Part shown: positions 45,964-52,735 of the stretch, piece by piece
Position numbering within the stretch: the first letter of the stretch is position 1
Layout of the letters: every line of letters starts with the position of its first letter
Origin: Thiorhodospira sibirica ATCC 700588
Lineage (GTDB): Bacteria > Pseudomonadota > Gammaproteobacteria > Ectothiorhodospirales > Ectothiorhodospiraceae
Assembly (NCBI RefSeq): GCF_000227725.2
Contig: NZ_MU255056.1
Coordinates: forward strand, 1,342,747-1,406,746
Length of the DNA: 64,000 bases
Direction: 5' to 3'
The notes under the pieces: model-generated
Told to the model about the DNA's origin: nothing
Database searches by the model: none
The model's input: only the letters and a program-made list of their open reading frames with translations
Made by a program: the position numbers and the translations under genes

Positions 45964-46215
45964 CCCACGAATCGCACACGGATTGCAGGGTCTTTGGCAA
46001 GCAAGCAGATACCGATAAAGCATACGCCAAATAACCCGTCTTAGTCAGGACAGGCTAGCTAGCATGCTAAATATTTAAAGCGCTTGAATGTTATGTTGTC
46101 TCAAGGGATGGAAAGGCAGGTATGGCGCTTTGAGTAGCCTTGAATTTAGAGGCTCAGATATTGTAAAACGAACCTTGTGTGTGACCAAACGATTGATTTT
46201 TTCGGAGGTGATTAG

Positions 46216-46365
46216 ATGCCTGCACAGCAAACAGCAAGTGTTTCCGGTTTGACTGAACGTCAAGCAAAAGAGTTCCATGCGCAGTTCACAAAGACATATA
46301 GTGTGTTTGTAGTTTTAGCCGCGCTGGTTCATTTGTTGGTGTATGCCTACAAGCCCTGGTTCTAA
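46216..46365 (+). CDS. pucB: LH2 antenna beta subunit, copy 1
   Basis: A 49-residue light-harvesting beta polypeptide: MPAQQTASVSGLTERQAKEF, a membrane helix, and the ending LVYAYKPWF. The His in EFHAQF and the bacteriochlorophyll-ligating His39 in AALVHLL are present; the YKPWF end marks LH2 rather than LH1. It differs from copies 2-5 at the N-terminus (PAQQTASV instead of ADVSP) and in codon use. CGGAGGTG lies before the ATG. Confidence 0.93.
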   Translation: MPAQQTASVSGLTERQAKEFHAQFTKTYSVFVVLAALVHLLVYAYKPWF

Positions 46366-46442
46366 ATTCACAGCGCCAGTGAGCGCCATGATGCTAGGCC
46401 AGATTTTTTAGTTAGCGTTAATTTTCTTTTTAGGAGTCCTCC

Positions 46443-46613
46443 ATGAGTGATGAAAGAGTCCCAAGCCCAAGCAACCCAGCCGACGATTGGAAGATGTGGT
46501 TGGTTGTAAATCCAGCAACTTGGTTGATGCCGATCCTGTTTGCTGTGTTGGCAACTGCTTTGGTTGTCCATATTTATGTAGCAAATGCTGGCATATTCTT
46601 TAACTTAGGCTGA
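46443..46613 (+). CDS. pucA: LH2 antenna alpha subunit, copy 1 (type I tail)
   Basis: A 56-residue alpha polypeptide: MSDERVPSPSNPADDWKMW, then LVVNPATWLMP and a helix with the bacteriochlorophyll ligand His43 in LVVHIYV. The C-terminus is ANAGIFFNLG (type I), shared only with alpha copy 4. It pairs with beta copy 1 to form part of an LH2 ring. Confidence 0.93.
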   Translation: MSDERVPSPSNPADDWKMWLVVNPATWLMPILFAVLATALVVHIYVANAGIFFNLG

Positions 46614-46668
46614 TTTTCTAAGTTTTAGTTTTTTTACATGTCTAAAAATCCTTAACGGAGAATATACA

Positions 46669-46809
46669 ATGGCTGATGTAAGTCCTTCCGGTTTGACCGA
46701 ACGTCAAGCAAAAGAATTCCACGCACAATTCACCAAGACCTACACCGTGTTTGTAGTGCTGGCTGCGCTGGTACACCTGCTGGTTTATGCATACAAGCCT
46801 TGGTTCTAA
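46669..46809 (+). CDS. pucB: LH2 antenna beta subunit, copy 2
   Basis: A 46-residue beta polypeptide (MADVSPSGLTERQ..., ending LVYAYKPWF) with the pigment-ligating His in AALVHLL. Its DNA is essentially the same as that of beta 3 (up to the frameshift), beta 4 and beta 5. AACGGAG stands 10 bases before the ATG. Confidence 0.93.
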   Translation: MADVSPSGLTERQAKEFHAQFTKTYTVFVVLAALVHLLVYAYKPWF

Positions 46810-46868
46810 GCATTACTGCTGCTGACCATTAAGTCAAAACGAAAAGATCACATTCAGAGGAATATCCG

Positions 46869-47045
46869 ATGAGCGACGAAAGAGTCCCAAGCCCAAGCAA
46901 CCCAGCCGACGATTGGAAAATGTGGTTGGTAGTTAACCCAGCCAACTGGTTGATGCCGATCCTGTTCTCCCTGCTGGTGCTGGGCATTGCCATTCACTTC
47001 TATGTGTTCTCCATCCCAGGCATGGGCTGGACGCTGGCTAGCTAA
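46869..47045 (+). CDS. pucA: LH2 antenna alpha subunit, copy 2 (type II tail)
   Basis: A 58-residue alpha polypeptide. The first 33 residues match copy 1 except Asn for Thr in NPANWLMP; the helix then changes to SLLVLGIAIHFYVF, with ligand His43, and the tail is SIPGMGWTLAS (type II). The different residues around and after the His could shift pigment environment and absorption. Confidence 0.93.
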   Translation: MSDERVPSPSNPADDWKMWLVVNPANWLMPILFSLLVLGIAIHFYVFSIPGMGWTLAS

Positions 47046-47101
47046 TTAAAGCTATCACACGCTGCACAATTTAACTAAAAATCCTTAACGGAGAATATAC
47101 A

Positions 47102-47266
47102 ATGGCTGATGTAAGTCCTTCCGGTTTGACCGAACGTCAAGCAAAAGAATTCCACGCACAATTCACCAAGACCTACACCGTGTTTGTAGTGCTGGCTGCG
47201 CTGGTACACCTGCTGGTTTATGCTATACAAGCCTTGGTTCTAAGCATTACTGCTGCTGACCATTAA
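47102..47266 (+). CDS. pucB: LH2 antenna beta subunit, copy 3, frameshifted at the C-terminus
   Basis: Identical to beta 2 through LLVYA, then one extra base (GCTATACAAG for GCATACAAG near 47223) changes the end from YKPWF to IQALVLSITAADH, giving 54 residues. The conserved C-terminal Trp-Phe that contacts pigment is lost, although the ligand His remains. A single-base loss (ACGAAAGATC for ACGAAAAGATC) follows before alpha 3 in the same unit. Either this copy is decaying or these are sequencing errors in a repeat. Confidence 0.75.
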   Translation: MADVSPSGLTERQAKEFHAQFTKTYTVFVVLAALVHLLVYAIQALVLSITAADH

Positions 47267-47301
47267 GTCAAAACGAAAGATCACATTCAGAGGAATATCC
47301 G

Positions 47302-47478
47302 ATGAGCGACGAAAGAGTCCCAAGCCCAAGCAACCCAGCCGACGATTGGAAAATGTGGTTGGTGGTTAACCCAGCTACCTGGTTGATGCCAATTCTGTTC
47401 TCCCTGCTGGTGCTGGGCATTGCCATTCACTTTTATGTGTTCTCCATCCCAGGCATGGGCTGGACGCTGGCTAGCTAA
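47302..47478 (+). CDS. pucA: LH2 antenna alpha subunit, copy 3 (type II tail)
   Basis: A 58-residue alpha polypeptide, the same as copy 2 except Thr for Asn in NPATWLMP. Ligand His43 is in GIAIHFYVF; the tail is SIPGMGWTLAS. It is preceded by AGAGGAATATCCG as ribosome site. Confidence 0.93.
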   Translation: MSDERVPSPSNPADDWKMWLVVNPATWLMPILFSLLVLGIAIHFYVFSIPGMGWTLAS

Positions 47479-47534
47479 TTAAAGCTATCACACGCTGCGC
47501 AATTTAACTAAAAATCCTTAACGGAGAATATACA

Positions 47535-47675
47535 ATGGCTGATGTAAGTCCTTCCGGTTTGACCGAACGTCAAGCAAAAGAATTCCACGCACAATTCACC
47601 AAGACCTACACCGTGTTTGTAGTGCTGGCTGCGCTGGTACACCTGCTGGTTTATGCATACAAGCCTTGGTTCTAA
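47535..47675 (+). CDS. pucB: LH2 antenna beta subunit, copy 4
   Basis: A 46-residue beta polypeptide, the same protein as copy 2 (MADVSPSGLT..., ending YAYKPWF). It has the same AACGGAG ribosome site and the pigment-binding His in AALVHLL. Confidence 0.93.
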   Translation: MADVSPSGLTERQAKEFHAQFTKTYTVFVVLAALVHLLVYAYKPWF

Positions 47676-47734
47676 GCATTACTGCTGCTGACCATTAAGT
47701 CAAAACGAAAAGATCACATTCAGAGGAATATCCG

Positions 47735-47905
47735 ATGAGCGACGAAAGAGTCCCAAGCCCAAGCAACCCAGCCGACGATTGGAAAATGTGGTTGGTAGTT
47801 AACCCAGCTACCTGGTTGATGCCAATTCTGTTTGCTGTGCTGGCAACTGCTTTGGTTGTCCATATTTATGTAGCAAACGCTGGCGTATATTTTAATATTG
47901 CCTAA
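47735..47905 (+). CDS. pucA: LH2 antenna alpha subunit, copy 4 (mosaic, type I tail)
   Basis: A 56-residue alpha polypeptide. DNA of the first half follows alpha 3, including the silent change in CCAATTCTGTT. From about 47830 it switches to the alpha 1 sequence (GCTGTGCTGGCAACTGC...), ending VVHIYVANAGVYFNIA. This is a clear chimera of the two alpha types, best explained by gene conversion or unequal crossing-over. Ligand His43 is kept. Confidence 0.93.
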   Translation: MSDERVPSPSNPADDWKMWLVVNPATWLMPILFAVLATALVVHIYVANAGVYFNIA

Positions 47906-47978
47906 TGCTTGGCCAGCTTTCTAGCTGATTTGCAAAGTGTAGCTTTAATCAAAAAACATCCTTAACGGAGAATATACA

Positions 47979-48119
47979 ATGGCTGATGTAAGTCCTTCCG
48001 GTTTGACCGAACGTCAAGCAAAAGAATTCCACGCACAATTCACCAAGACCTACACCGTGTTTGTAGTGCTGGCTGCGCTGGTACACATGCTGGTTTATGC
48101 ATACAAGCCTTGGTTCTAA
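47979..48119 (+). CDS. pucB: LH2 antenna beta subunit, copy 5
   Basis: A 46-residue beta polypeptide, as copy 2 but with Met for Leu in LVHMLVYAYKPWF. The leader CCTTAACGGAGAATATACA is the same as in the other copies. Confidence 0.93.
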   Translation: MADVSPSGLTERQAKEFHAQFTKTYTVFVVLAALVHMLVYAYKPWF

Positions 48120-48170
48120 AAAACCTTACGCTTTGCTCCATAAATCAACAAATACTAGAGGAAAATGGTA

Positions 48171-48356
48171 ATGCCTACTGCGCCTAGCGAAAGAATTCGG
48201 CCACCAAGCAACCCTAGAGACGACTGGAAACTGTGGTTGGTTGTCAACCCTTCAACATGGTTGATCCCGATTCTGTTCTCCCTGTTCGTACTCGGTCTGG
48301 CGATTCATCTCTACGTCTTCTCCATCCCAGGCATGGGCTGGACGCTGGCTAGCTAA
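48171..48356 (+). CDS. pucA: LH2 antenna alpha subunit, copy 5 (diverged N-terminus, type II tail)
   Basis: A 61-residue alpha polypeptide. The N-terminus is different (MPTAPSERIRPPSNPRDDWKLW) and helix residues vary (SLFVLGLAIHLYVF), but the last part is the same in DNA as alpha 2 and 3 (TCCATCCCAGGCATGGGCTG...). It seems to be the oldest type II member, with its 3' end homogenised. The ATG at 48171 is preferred over 48165 because GAGGA would be only two bases from the latter. Confidence 0.92.
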   Translation: MPTAPSERIRPPSNPRDDWKLWLVVNPSTWLIPILFSLFVLGLAIHLYVFSIPGMGWTLAS

Positions 48357-48402
48357 TAGCTTCAGCCGTTGAGTGAATTCGGGAGATTAAAAAATCCCGA
48401 GC

Positions 48403-48439
48403 ACGACAAAGCCGCCTATATAGGCGGCTTTGTCGTTTA
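48403..48439 (+). terminator. Rho-independent terminator of the puc operon
   Basis: A perfect 17-bp palindrome (arms ACGACAAAGCCGCCTAT and its complement, 48403-48436) with almost no loop, followed by TTTAA. It lies 47 bases after the last alpha gene and is very stable. Confidence 0.85.
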
Positions 48440-48494
48440 AGCCCTGCCTGCTTTTACCTTTCAAATCATTTATCCCCGGCCCGGTCCACTGTTT

Positions 48495-48523
48495 TTGTCT
48501 GCGATAAACTGGCAAAATAAATT
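48495..48523 (+). promoter_or_regulatory. Possible sigma-70 promoter for the gsp genes
   Basis: TTGTCT (48495-48500) and TAAATT (48518-48523) with a 17-base spacer lie between the puc terminator and the gspG start at 48571. The match is moderate and rests on spacing alone. Confidence 0.4.
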
Positions 48524-48570
48524 CTCAGACTATCTTCAATATTCGTCCATATTTTTGCAAAGAGAGCGTT

Positions 48571-49023
48571 ATGTTGATTCTCCAGGCTAAGCCAAAGCAG
48601 GGCAAACAGCGTGGTTTTACGCTGATTGAAGTAATGGTGGTTGTGGTTATTCTGGGCATTCTTGCCGCGATTGTGGTGCCGCGTGTCATGGATCGTCCGG
48701 ATGATGCCCGCATTACCAAAGCGCGTAATGACATCCGTGCGATTGAGAGCGCATTGAATTTATACCGTTTGGATAACTTTCAGTATCCCAGCAGTGATCA
48801 GGGGCTGCGTGCCTTGGTAGAGCGCCCTGCGGGTCAACCCGAGGCGCGCAATTGGCGCACGGGCGGTTATCTTGATCGTCTGCCGACCGATCCTTGGGGT
48901 AATCCTTATCAATATCTGCACCCCGGCACGCGTGGCCAGATAGATATCTACAGTTTTGGTGCGGATGGCCGCCCCGGTGGCGAGGGAATTAATGCCGAAA
49001 TAGGCAATTGGCATCTGGAATAA
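48571..49023 (+). CDS. gspG: Type II secretion major pseudopilin GspG
   Basis: A 150-residue pseudopilin. The prepilin peptidase site is QRG|FTLIEVMVVVVILGILAAIVVPRVM, and the GspG globular domain has the calcium-site region and LDRLPTDPWGNPYQYLHPGTRGQIDIYSFGADGRPGGE. It forms the shaft of the type II secretion pseudopilus. It leads a run of four pseudopilin genes that starts just after the puc terminator. Confidence 0.94.
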   Translation: MLILQAKPKQGKQRGFTLIEVMVVVVILGILAAIVVPRVMDRPDDARITKARNDIRAIESALNLYRLDNFQYPSSDQGLRALVERPAGQPEARNWRTGGYLDRLPTDPWGNPYQYLHPGTRGQIDIYSFGADGRPGGEGINAEIGNWHLE

Positions 49024-49029
49024 TCCCGG

Positions 49030-49605
49030 TTGCTCGCTTTGTCTTGTGACATCAGGATATGCCCGTTACGTCCAGGGCGTAGCGCGCATGGGTTTACCCT
49101 GCTGGAAATTCTGGTGGTGTTGGTGCTGGTCGCCATCATGGCGGGTTTTGCCGTCATTTCTCTGGGCGATGGCTCGCGTGATCGCACCATTGAGCAAGAA
49201 GGGCGTCGGCTGGTGGCGCTGCTGAACCTGCTACGGGACGAGGCCATTCTGGGCGGCGAGGTGCGGGCGGTGGGCTTTGCACCGCAAGCCTACCATTTTT
49301 TGCGCCTGTATCGCGTGGATGAACGCAGCTATGAATGGTTGCCCGATGAAGACGATCCGGTCTTGCGCTCACGCGATTTAGCGCCTCTGGGTGTGGATTT
49401 TTTGCTGTATCTGGATAATTTGCCGCAGGCGCTGAATCCACGTCTGAGGCATCCTCCGCCGCAGATATTTTTTAGTGATACGGGTGAAATGATGCCATTT
49501 GCGTTGCATTTGCGCGATGAACGCGAGCGGCGTGTATTATGGATTTTAGAAGGCCATGCCGACGGGCGGTTTGCATTGATGCGCGCAGCGGATGGCCTGC
49601 GTTAG
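49030..49605 (+). CDS. gspH: Type II secretion pseudopilin GspH
   Basis: A 191-residue minor pseudopilin with HG|FTLLEILVVLVLVAIMAGFAVISLGDG as processing site and helix, then a GspH-like domain (RTIEQEGRRLVALLNLLRDEAILGGEVRAVGF). It starts 6 bases after gspG with TTG at 49030; other in-frame TTG codons follow and no clear ribosome site decides, so the exact start is uncertain. The leader before the cleavage site is about 20 residues. Confidence 0.88.
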   Translation: MLALSCDIRICPLRPGRSAHGFTLLEILVVLVLVAIMAGFAVISLGDGSRDRTIEQEGRRLVALLNLLRDEAILGGEVRAVGFAPQAYHFLRLYRVDERSYEWLPDEDDPVLRSRDLAPLGVDFLLYLDNLPQALNPRLRHPPPQIFFSDTGEMMPFALHLRDERERRVLWILEGHADGRFALMRAADGLR

Positions 49606-49695
49606 CGCCTTATGCATGGTCGATGAATATCGATATCTTGAATGCCGGCTCAGCATGAATTTTTACGGGTTTGTTTTTCCTGCAAGCAAACGGCT

Positions 49696-50097
49696 ATGCG
49701 ACCTGTTTCATTAACACAGCGCGGTTTTACCTTGCTTGAGGTGTTGGTTGCCATCACCGTGTTGGCGCTGGCCTTGGGCTCCTTGATCAAGGCCGGGAGC
49801 CAGAATGCGCTCAATGCCGCCTATTTGCGCGACCGTAGCTACGCACATTGGGTGGCGCTGAACGAAGTCAATCGTTATCGCATCGGCGCACGCAGCATCA
49901 CTGAAGGCCATGAACGTGGGAGCGCCGAAATGGCCGGGCGTGAATGGTACTGGCAAGCCACCATCCAACGCCATGAGCAAATACTCAGTGAAAATCTGAG
50001 CGTTGAGGCGTGGCGCATTGAAATCAATGTGCGGGATCGCAACGAGGTAGAACAAACGCCGCTGGCGACGCTCATTGCCTATCAACCGCTGCCATGA
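49696..50097 (+). CDS. gspI: Type II secretion pseudopilin GspI
   Basis: A 133-residue minor pseudopilin: MRPVSLTQRG|FTLLEVLVAITVLALALGSLIKAG, then the GspI globular part with NEVNRYRIGARSITEGHERGSAEMAGREWYW. It belongs to the GspI-J-K tip complex. The ATG at 49696 gives a nine-residue basic leader. Its stop overlaps the gspJ start (ATGA). Confidence 0.9.
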   Translation: MRPVSLTQRGFTLLEVLVAITVLALALGSLIKAGSQNALNAAYLRDRSYAHWVALNEVNRYRIGARSITEGHERGSAEMAGREWYWQATIQRHEQILSENLSVEAWRIEINVRDRNEVEQTPLATLIAYQPLP

Positions 50098-50738
50098 CGG
50101 CCTATCCTTTTTTATCCGCATCGCAGCGTGGTTTTACCCTGCTTGAATTGCTCGTCGCTCTGGCGGTGTTTTCGGTGGTGTCGATGATGGCCTATGCCGG
50201 TTTACGGGTGGTACTGGATGCCCGCACACACACGGACCAGGCGGCGGCCCAGCTGGCTGAATTGCAGATTACATTGACCGTGTTAGCCCGCGATTTGGAG
50301 CAAGTGGTCGAGCGCTCAGTGCGTGATACCTACGGTGATCGACACGCCGTAATGCGCTACTCTCCCTATACCATACCAAGACGCCTGGAATTTGTGCGAA
50401 CCAGGACACGCACCGGGCCACAAAAATCAGCATTACAGCGAGTGGCCTGGGAACTGCACGAAGGCGCGCTGGAACGCCTGAGTTGGGCCGTATTGGATGG
50501 TGCGGCTGAAGAATCAGTGGTTCGGGTGCCACTGCTTGGCCAGCGCGCAAGCGTCACCGTCACTACCTTTGAGGTGTATTTTTACCATCCAATGCTCGGC
50601 GAGCGCAGCGAAACCTGGCCACCGCTGGGTACAGGCGGTACGCAGTTTACAGGCTTACCCAGCGGGGTAGAAATTGAGCTGGAACTCGAAGGACTTGGAC
50701 GCATCACCCGCCTGTTTGCCCTAAGCCCCTCATCCTGA
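50094..50738 (+). CDS. gspJ: Type II secretion pseudopilin GspJ
   Basis: A 214-residue minor pseudopilin: QRG|FTLLELLVALAVFSVVSMMAYAGL at the N-terminus, then LAELQITLTVLARDLEQVVERSVRD, typical of GspJ. It overlaps gspI by four bases. gspK, which normally follows, is absent; the next gene encodes a sensor kinase. Confidence 0.9.
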   Translation: MTAYPFLSASQRGFTLLELLVALAVFSVVSMMAYAGLRVVLDARTHTDQAAAQLAELQITLTVLARDLEQVVERSVRDTYGDRHAVMRYSPYTIPRRLEFVRTRTRTGPQKSALQRVAWELHEGALERLSWAVLDGAAEESVVRVPLLGQRASVTVTTFEVYFYHPMLGERSETWPPLGTGGTQFTGLPSGVEIELELEGLGRITRLFALSPSS

Positions 50739-50745
50739 CTGCAAC

Positions 50746-51792
50746 ATGCCGAATTTTTGCCAAGGTCACTGGGTTTTACTGTTGGTACTGATTGCCCAGT
50801 TACTTGCCTTTGTGCTGACACTGGCTCCGCATAGCTTGCACCCGCATTCCTTTTGGGTGAGTCTGGGCCTGATCTCTTTGTTTGTGCAATGGGTGACCCT
50901 TGTCACCGCCCTGGTTTTGTGTGTTTTAAGGCCTTGGCTTGGCAAACTGGCCTTGGTGTGGCAATCGCTGATTGCATGGTTTCTGATTCAGGCAAGTACG
51001 GCCATCTGTTCTGTGCCGGCCTATCAACTGATCCAGCCGCATAGTGCGAATATGTCTGCGTCCCTGCACAGTGTGCATCACTTTTTGCTGCATAATTTAC
51101 TGATCAGCGCCATCATCGGTGCGGTTGCGCTGCGCTATTTTTATGTGCAACAAAACTGGAAATTACAACTTCAGGCGGAAAGCCAGGCACGGATTCAGGC
51201 CTTGCAAGCCCGCATCCGGCCACATTTTTTATTCAATGCACTCAATACCATCGCCAGCTTGATCCGTACCCGTCCAGAGACTGCCGAGGTCGCCGTACTG
51301 GATCTGGCGGATATATTTCGAGCGACCTTGCATGAGCGGGTGTGGTCAACCCTGGCCGAGGAGCTGGAACTGGTGCGCCGCTATCTTCACACGGAAGAAC
51401 TGCGCTTAGGCGCCCGCTTGCACGTTCAATGGCATATCGATCAGGGGATTGCACATAATACCGCCTTGCCAGCGCTGTTATTACAGCCTTTGGTGGAAAA
51501 TGCCGTCTATCATGGCATTGAACCTTGCGCACACGGTGGTACAATCACCATTCGCCTGGTCCGTCATGCACATCACCTGATCATTGAAATCAACAATCCC
51601 CGCCTTGAGACCGATGAACGCACACACCAAAACGCAGGCAGCGGCCAGCAACTGGCTCTGGAAAACATTCGCCAACGCCTCGCCCTGTTATACGCACGCA
51701 ATGCCCATTTAAATACTCAGGCAGGAGAGGGAGAGCAGGTGTATCAGGTTCGTTTGCATTTACCGTTGACACCCACTGCGCCTAAAGGCTGA
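50746..51792 (+). CDS. LytS/AlgZ-type membrane sensor histidine kinase
   Basis: A 348-residue kinase of the His_kinase (LytS/YehU/AlgZ) family. Four hydrophobic segments occupy about residues 5-135; the phospho-acceptor region is RIRPHFLFNALNTIASLIRT and the ATPase part has LLLQPLVENAVYHGIEP and SGQQLALENIRQRLALLY. It resembles AlgZ/FimS. Such kinases usually sit beside a LytTR response regulator (AlgR type); none is present here. It starts 7 bases after gspJ, in the place where gspK would be expected. Confidence 0.87.
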   Translation: MPNFCQGHWVLLLVLIAQLLAFVLTLAPHSLHPHSFWVSLGLISLFVQWVTLVTALVLCVLRPWLGKLALVWQSLIAWFLIQASTAICSVPAYQLIQPHSANMSASLHSVHHFLLHNLLISAIIGAVALRYFYVQQNWKLQLQAESQARIQALQARIRPHFLFNALNTIASLIRTRPETAEVAVLDLADIFRATLHERVWSTLAEELELVRRYLHTEELRLGARLHVQWHIDQGIAHNTALPALLLQPLVENAVYHGIEPCAHGGTITIRLVRHAHHLIIEINNPRLETDERTHQNAGSGQQLALENIRQRLALLYARNAHLNTQAGEGEQVYQVRLHLPLTPTAPKG

Positions 51793-51999
51793 TGATTAGC
51801 CACACCTGATGTAAATCGGTTTTGCAGTAGCCGGATGGCTTGATTGAGGCAAGGCATTCAAGGTCAGCATGAAAGATAAAACAGCGCGTTGCGCGTATTA
51901 TCCCATCGCGAAAGTTATAGGCCCGTTTCAGTTTTTAATCTGGATTTGTAAATATTCAACCATGAGATAGCCAAAGTAAGCGGAGGAAGCGAGAACAGG

Positions 52000-52060
52000 G
52001 TCGGTGTTGCGCCGACGTGCTATCCCTCTCCGGCATGAAGGCCGGGGTTTCTCGCGCAAA
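52000..52060 (+). repeat. HEARO/IS605-type right-end fragment, copy C, before the carboxylesterase start codon
   Basis: The core GCTATCCCTCTCCGGCATGA (52019-52038), then AGGCCGGGGTTTCTCGCG, matches the right ends of copies A (12056) and B (38391) and keeps the CCGGC/GCCGG hairpin. A separate small stem GTCGG-TGTTGC-GCCGAC lies just upstream. The element ends CGCAAA and is again followed directly by ATGA (52061). The GGAGAAACTG tail of the other copies is missing. No left end was found within 260 bases. Confidence 0.7.
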
Positions 52061-52729
52061 ATGATGACCCGATTGATGACTGACAGCGTATGCGTTGATA
52101 CCGCTGCGCAGCCACAGCATTGCGTTGTATGGCTACATGGCCTGGGAGCGGATGGACATGATTTTGAGCCGATCGTGCCGGAGTTAGCGATACCGGAACA
52201 TCAGGCCGTGCGGTTTATCTTTCCGCATGCCCCGGTGCGTCCGGTGACCATTAACGGCGGGATGCAAATGCGTGCCTGGTATGATTTTTTAAGCCTCGCA
52301 CCGGTACGCGGGGAGGATTATGCCCAGGTGCAGGAATCAGTGATCGCCTTGCAGCAGACCATCACCGCGCTGCGTCAGGAATATAGCAAGGTGGTGATCG
52401 GTGGCTTTTCGCAAGGCGGGGTGGTGGCGGGGACTGCCGCTTTGAGCGAAGGGGCAAGCCCGGATGGAGTTTTTGTGTTATCCGCCTATTTGCCGGATTT
52501 TCATCGTGCCGGGCTTACTCTGTCTGCGGAGGCGGCGGATTTGCCGGTATTTCAGGCGCATGGCGTGCACGATCCGGTGATCCCGGTGGCCTTTGGGCGC
52601 GCCGCCCGCGAGACCTTTGAGGAGGCAGGGACGGCGCTGGAATATGAGGAATACATGATGGAGCACAATGTTTGTCTGGAGGAAATCCGTGCGCTGCGTA
52701 CCTGGCTGCTCAAGGTGCTGGCGGCCTGA
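52061..52729 (+). CDS. Carboxylesterase / phospholipase family alpha/beta hydrolase
   Basis: A 222-residue esterase of the EstB/YpfH group. The catalytic Ser is in GGFSQGGVV, the Asp in QAHGVHDPVIPV and the His in MEHNVCLEEI; the oxyanion region is VVWLHGLGADGHDF. It hydrolyses short-chain esters or thioester-like adducts in the cytoplasm. Starts at 52061 or 52064 (ATGATG) both lie at the right end of element copy C. No strong Shine-Dalgarno sequence remains (only GGGG far upstream), so translation may be weak. Confidence 0.9.
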   Translation: MMTRLMTDSVCVDTAAQPQHCVVWLHGLGADGHDFEPIVPELAIPEHQAVRFIFPHAPVRPVTINGGMQMRAWYDFLSLAPVRGEDYAQVQESVIALQQTITALRQEYSKVVIGGFSQGGVVAGTAALSEGASPDGVFVLSAYLPDFHRAGLTLSAEAADLPVFQAHGVHDPVIPVAFGRAARETFEEAGTALEYEEYMMEHNVCLEEIRALRTWLLKVLAA

Positions 52730-52735
52730 GCGCAT

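Larger units (their letters stand above)
46669..48119 (+). repeat. Tandem 433-bp repeat carrying puc beta/alpha pairs
   Basis: Beta genes 2, 3, 4 and 5 start at 46669, 47102, 47535 and 47979, that is, periods of 433, 433 and 444 bases. Each unit holds a beta gene, the spacer AGCATTACTGCTGCTGACC, an alpha gene and the leader CCTTAACGGAGAATATACA. Units are nearly identical in DNA, including silent positions, which points to recent duplication or ongoing gene conversion. The 444 spacing reflects the different 3' end of alpha copy 4. Confidence 0.92.
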
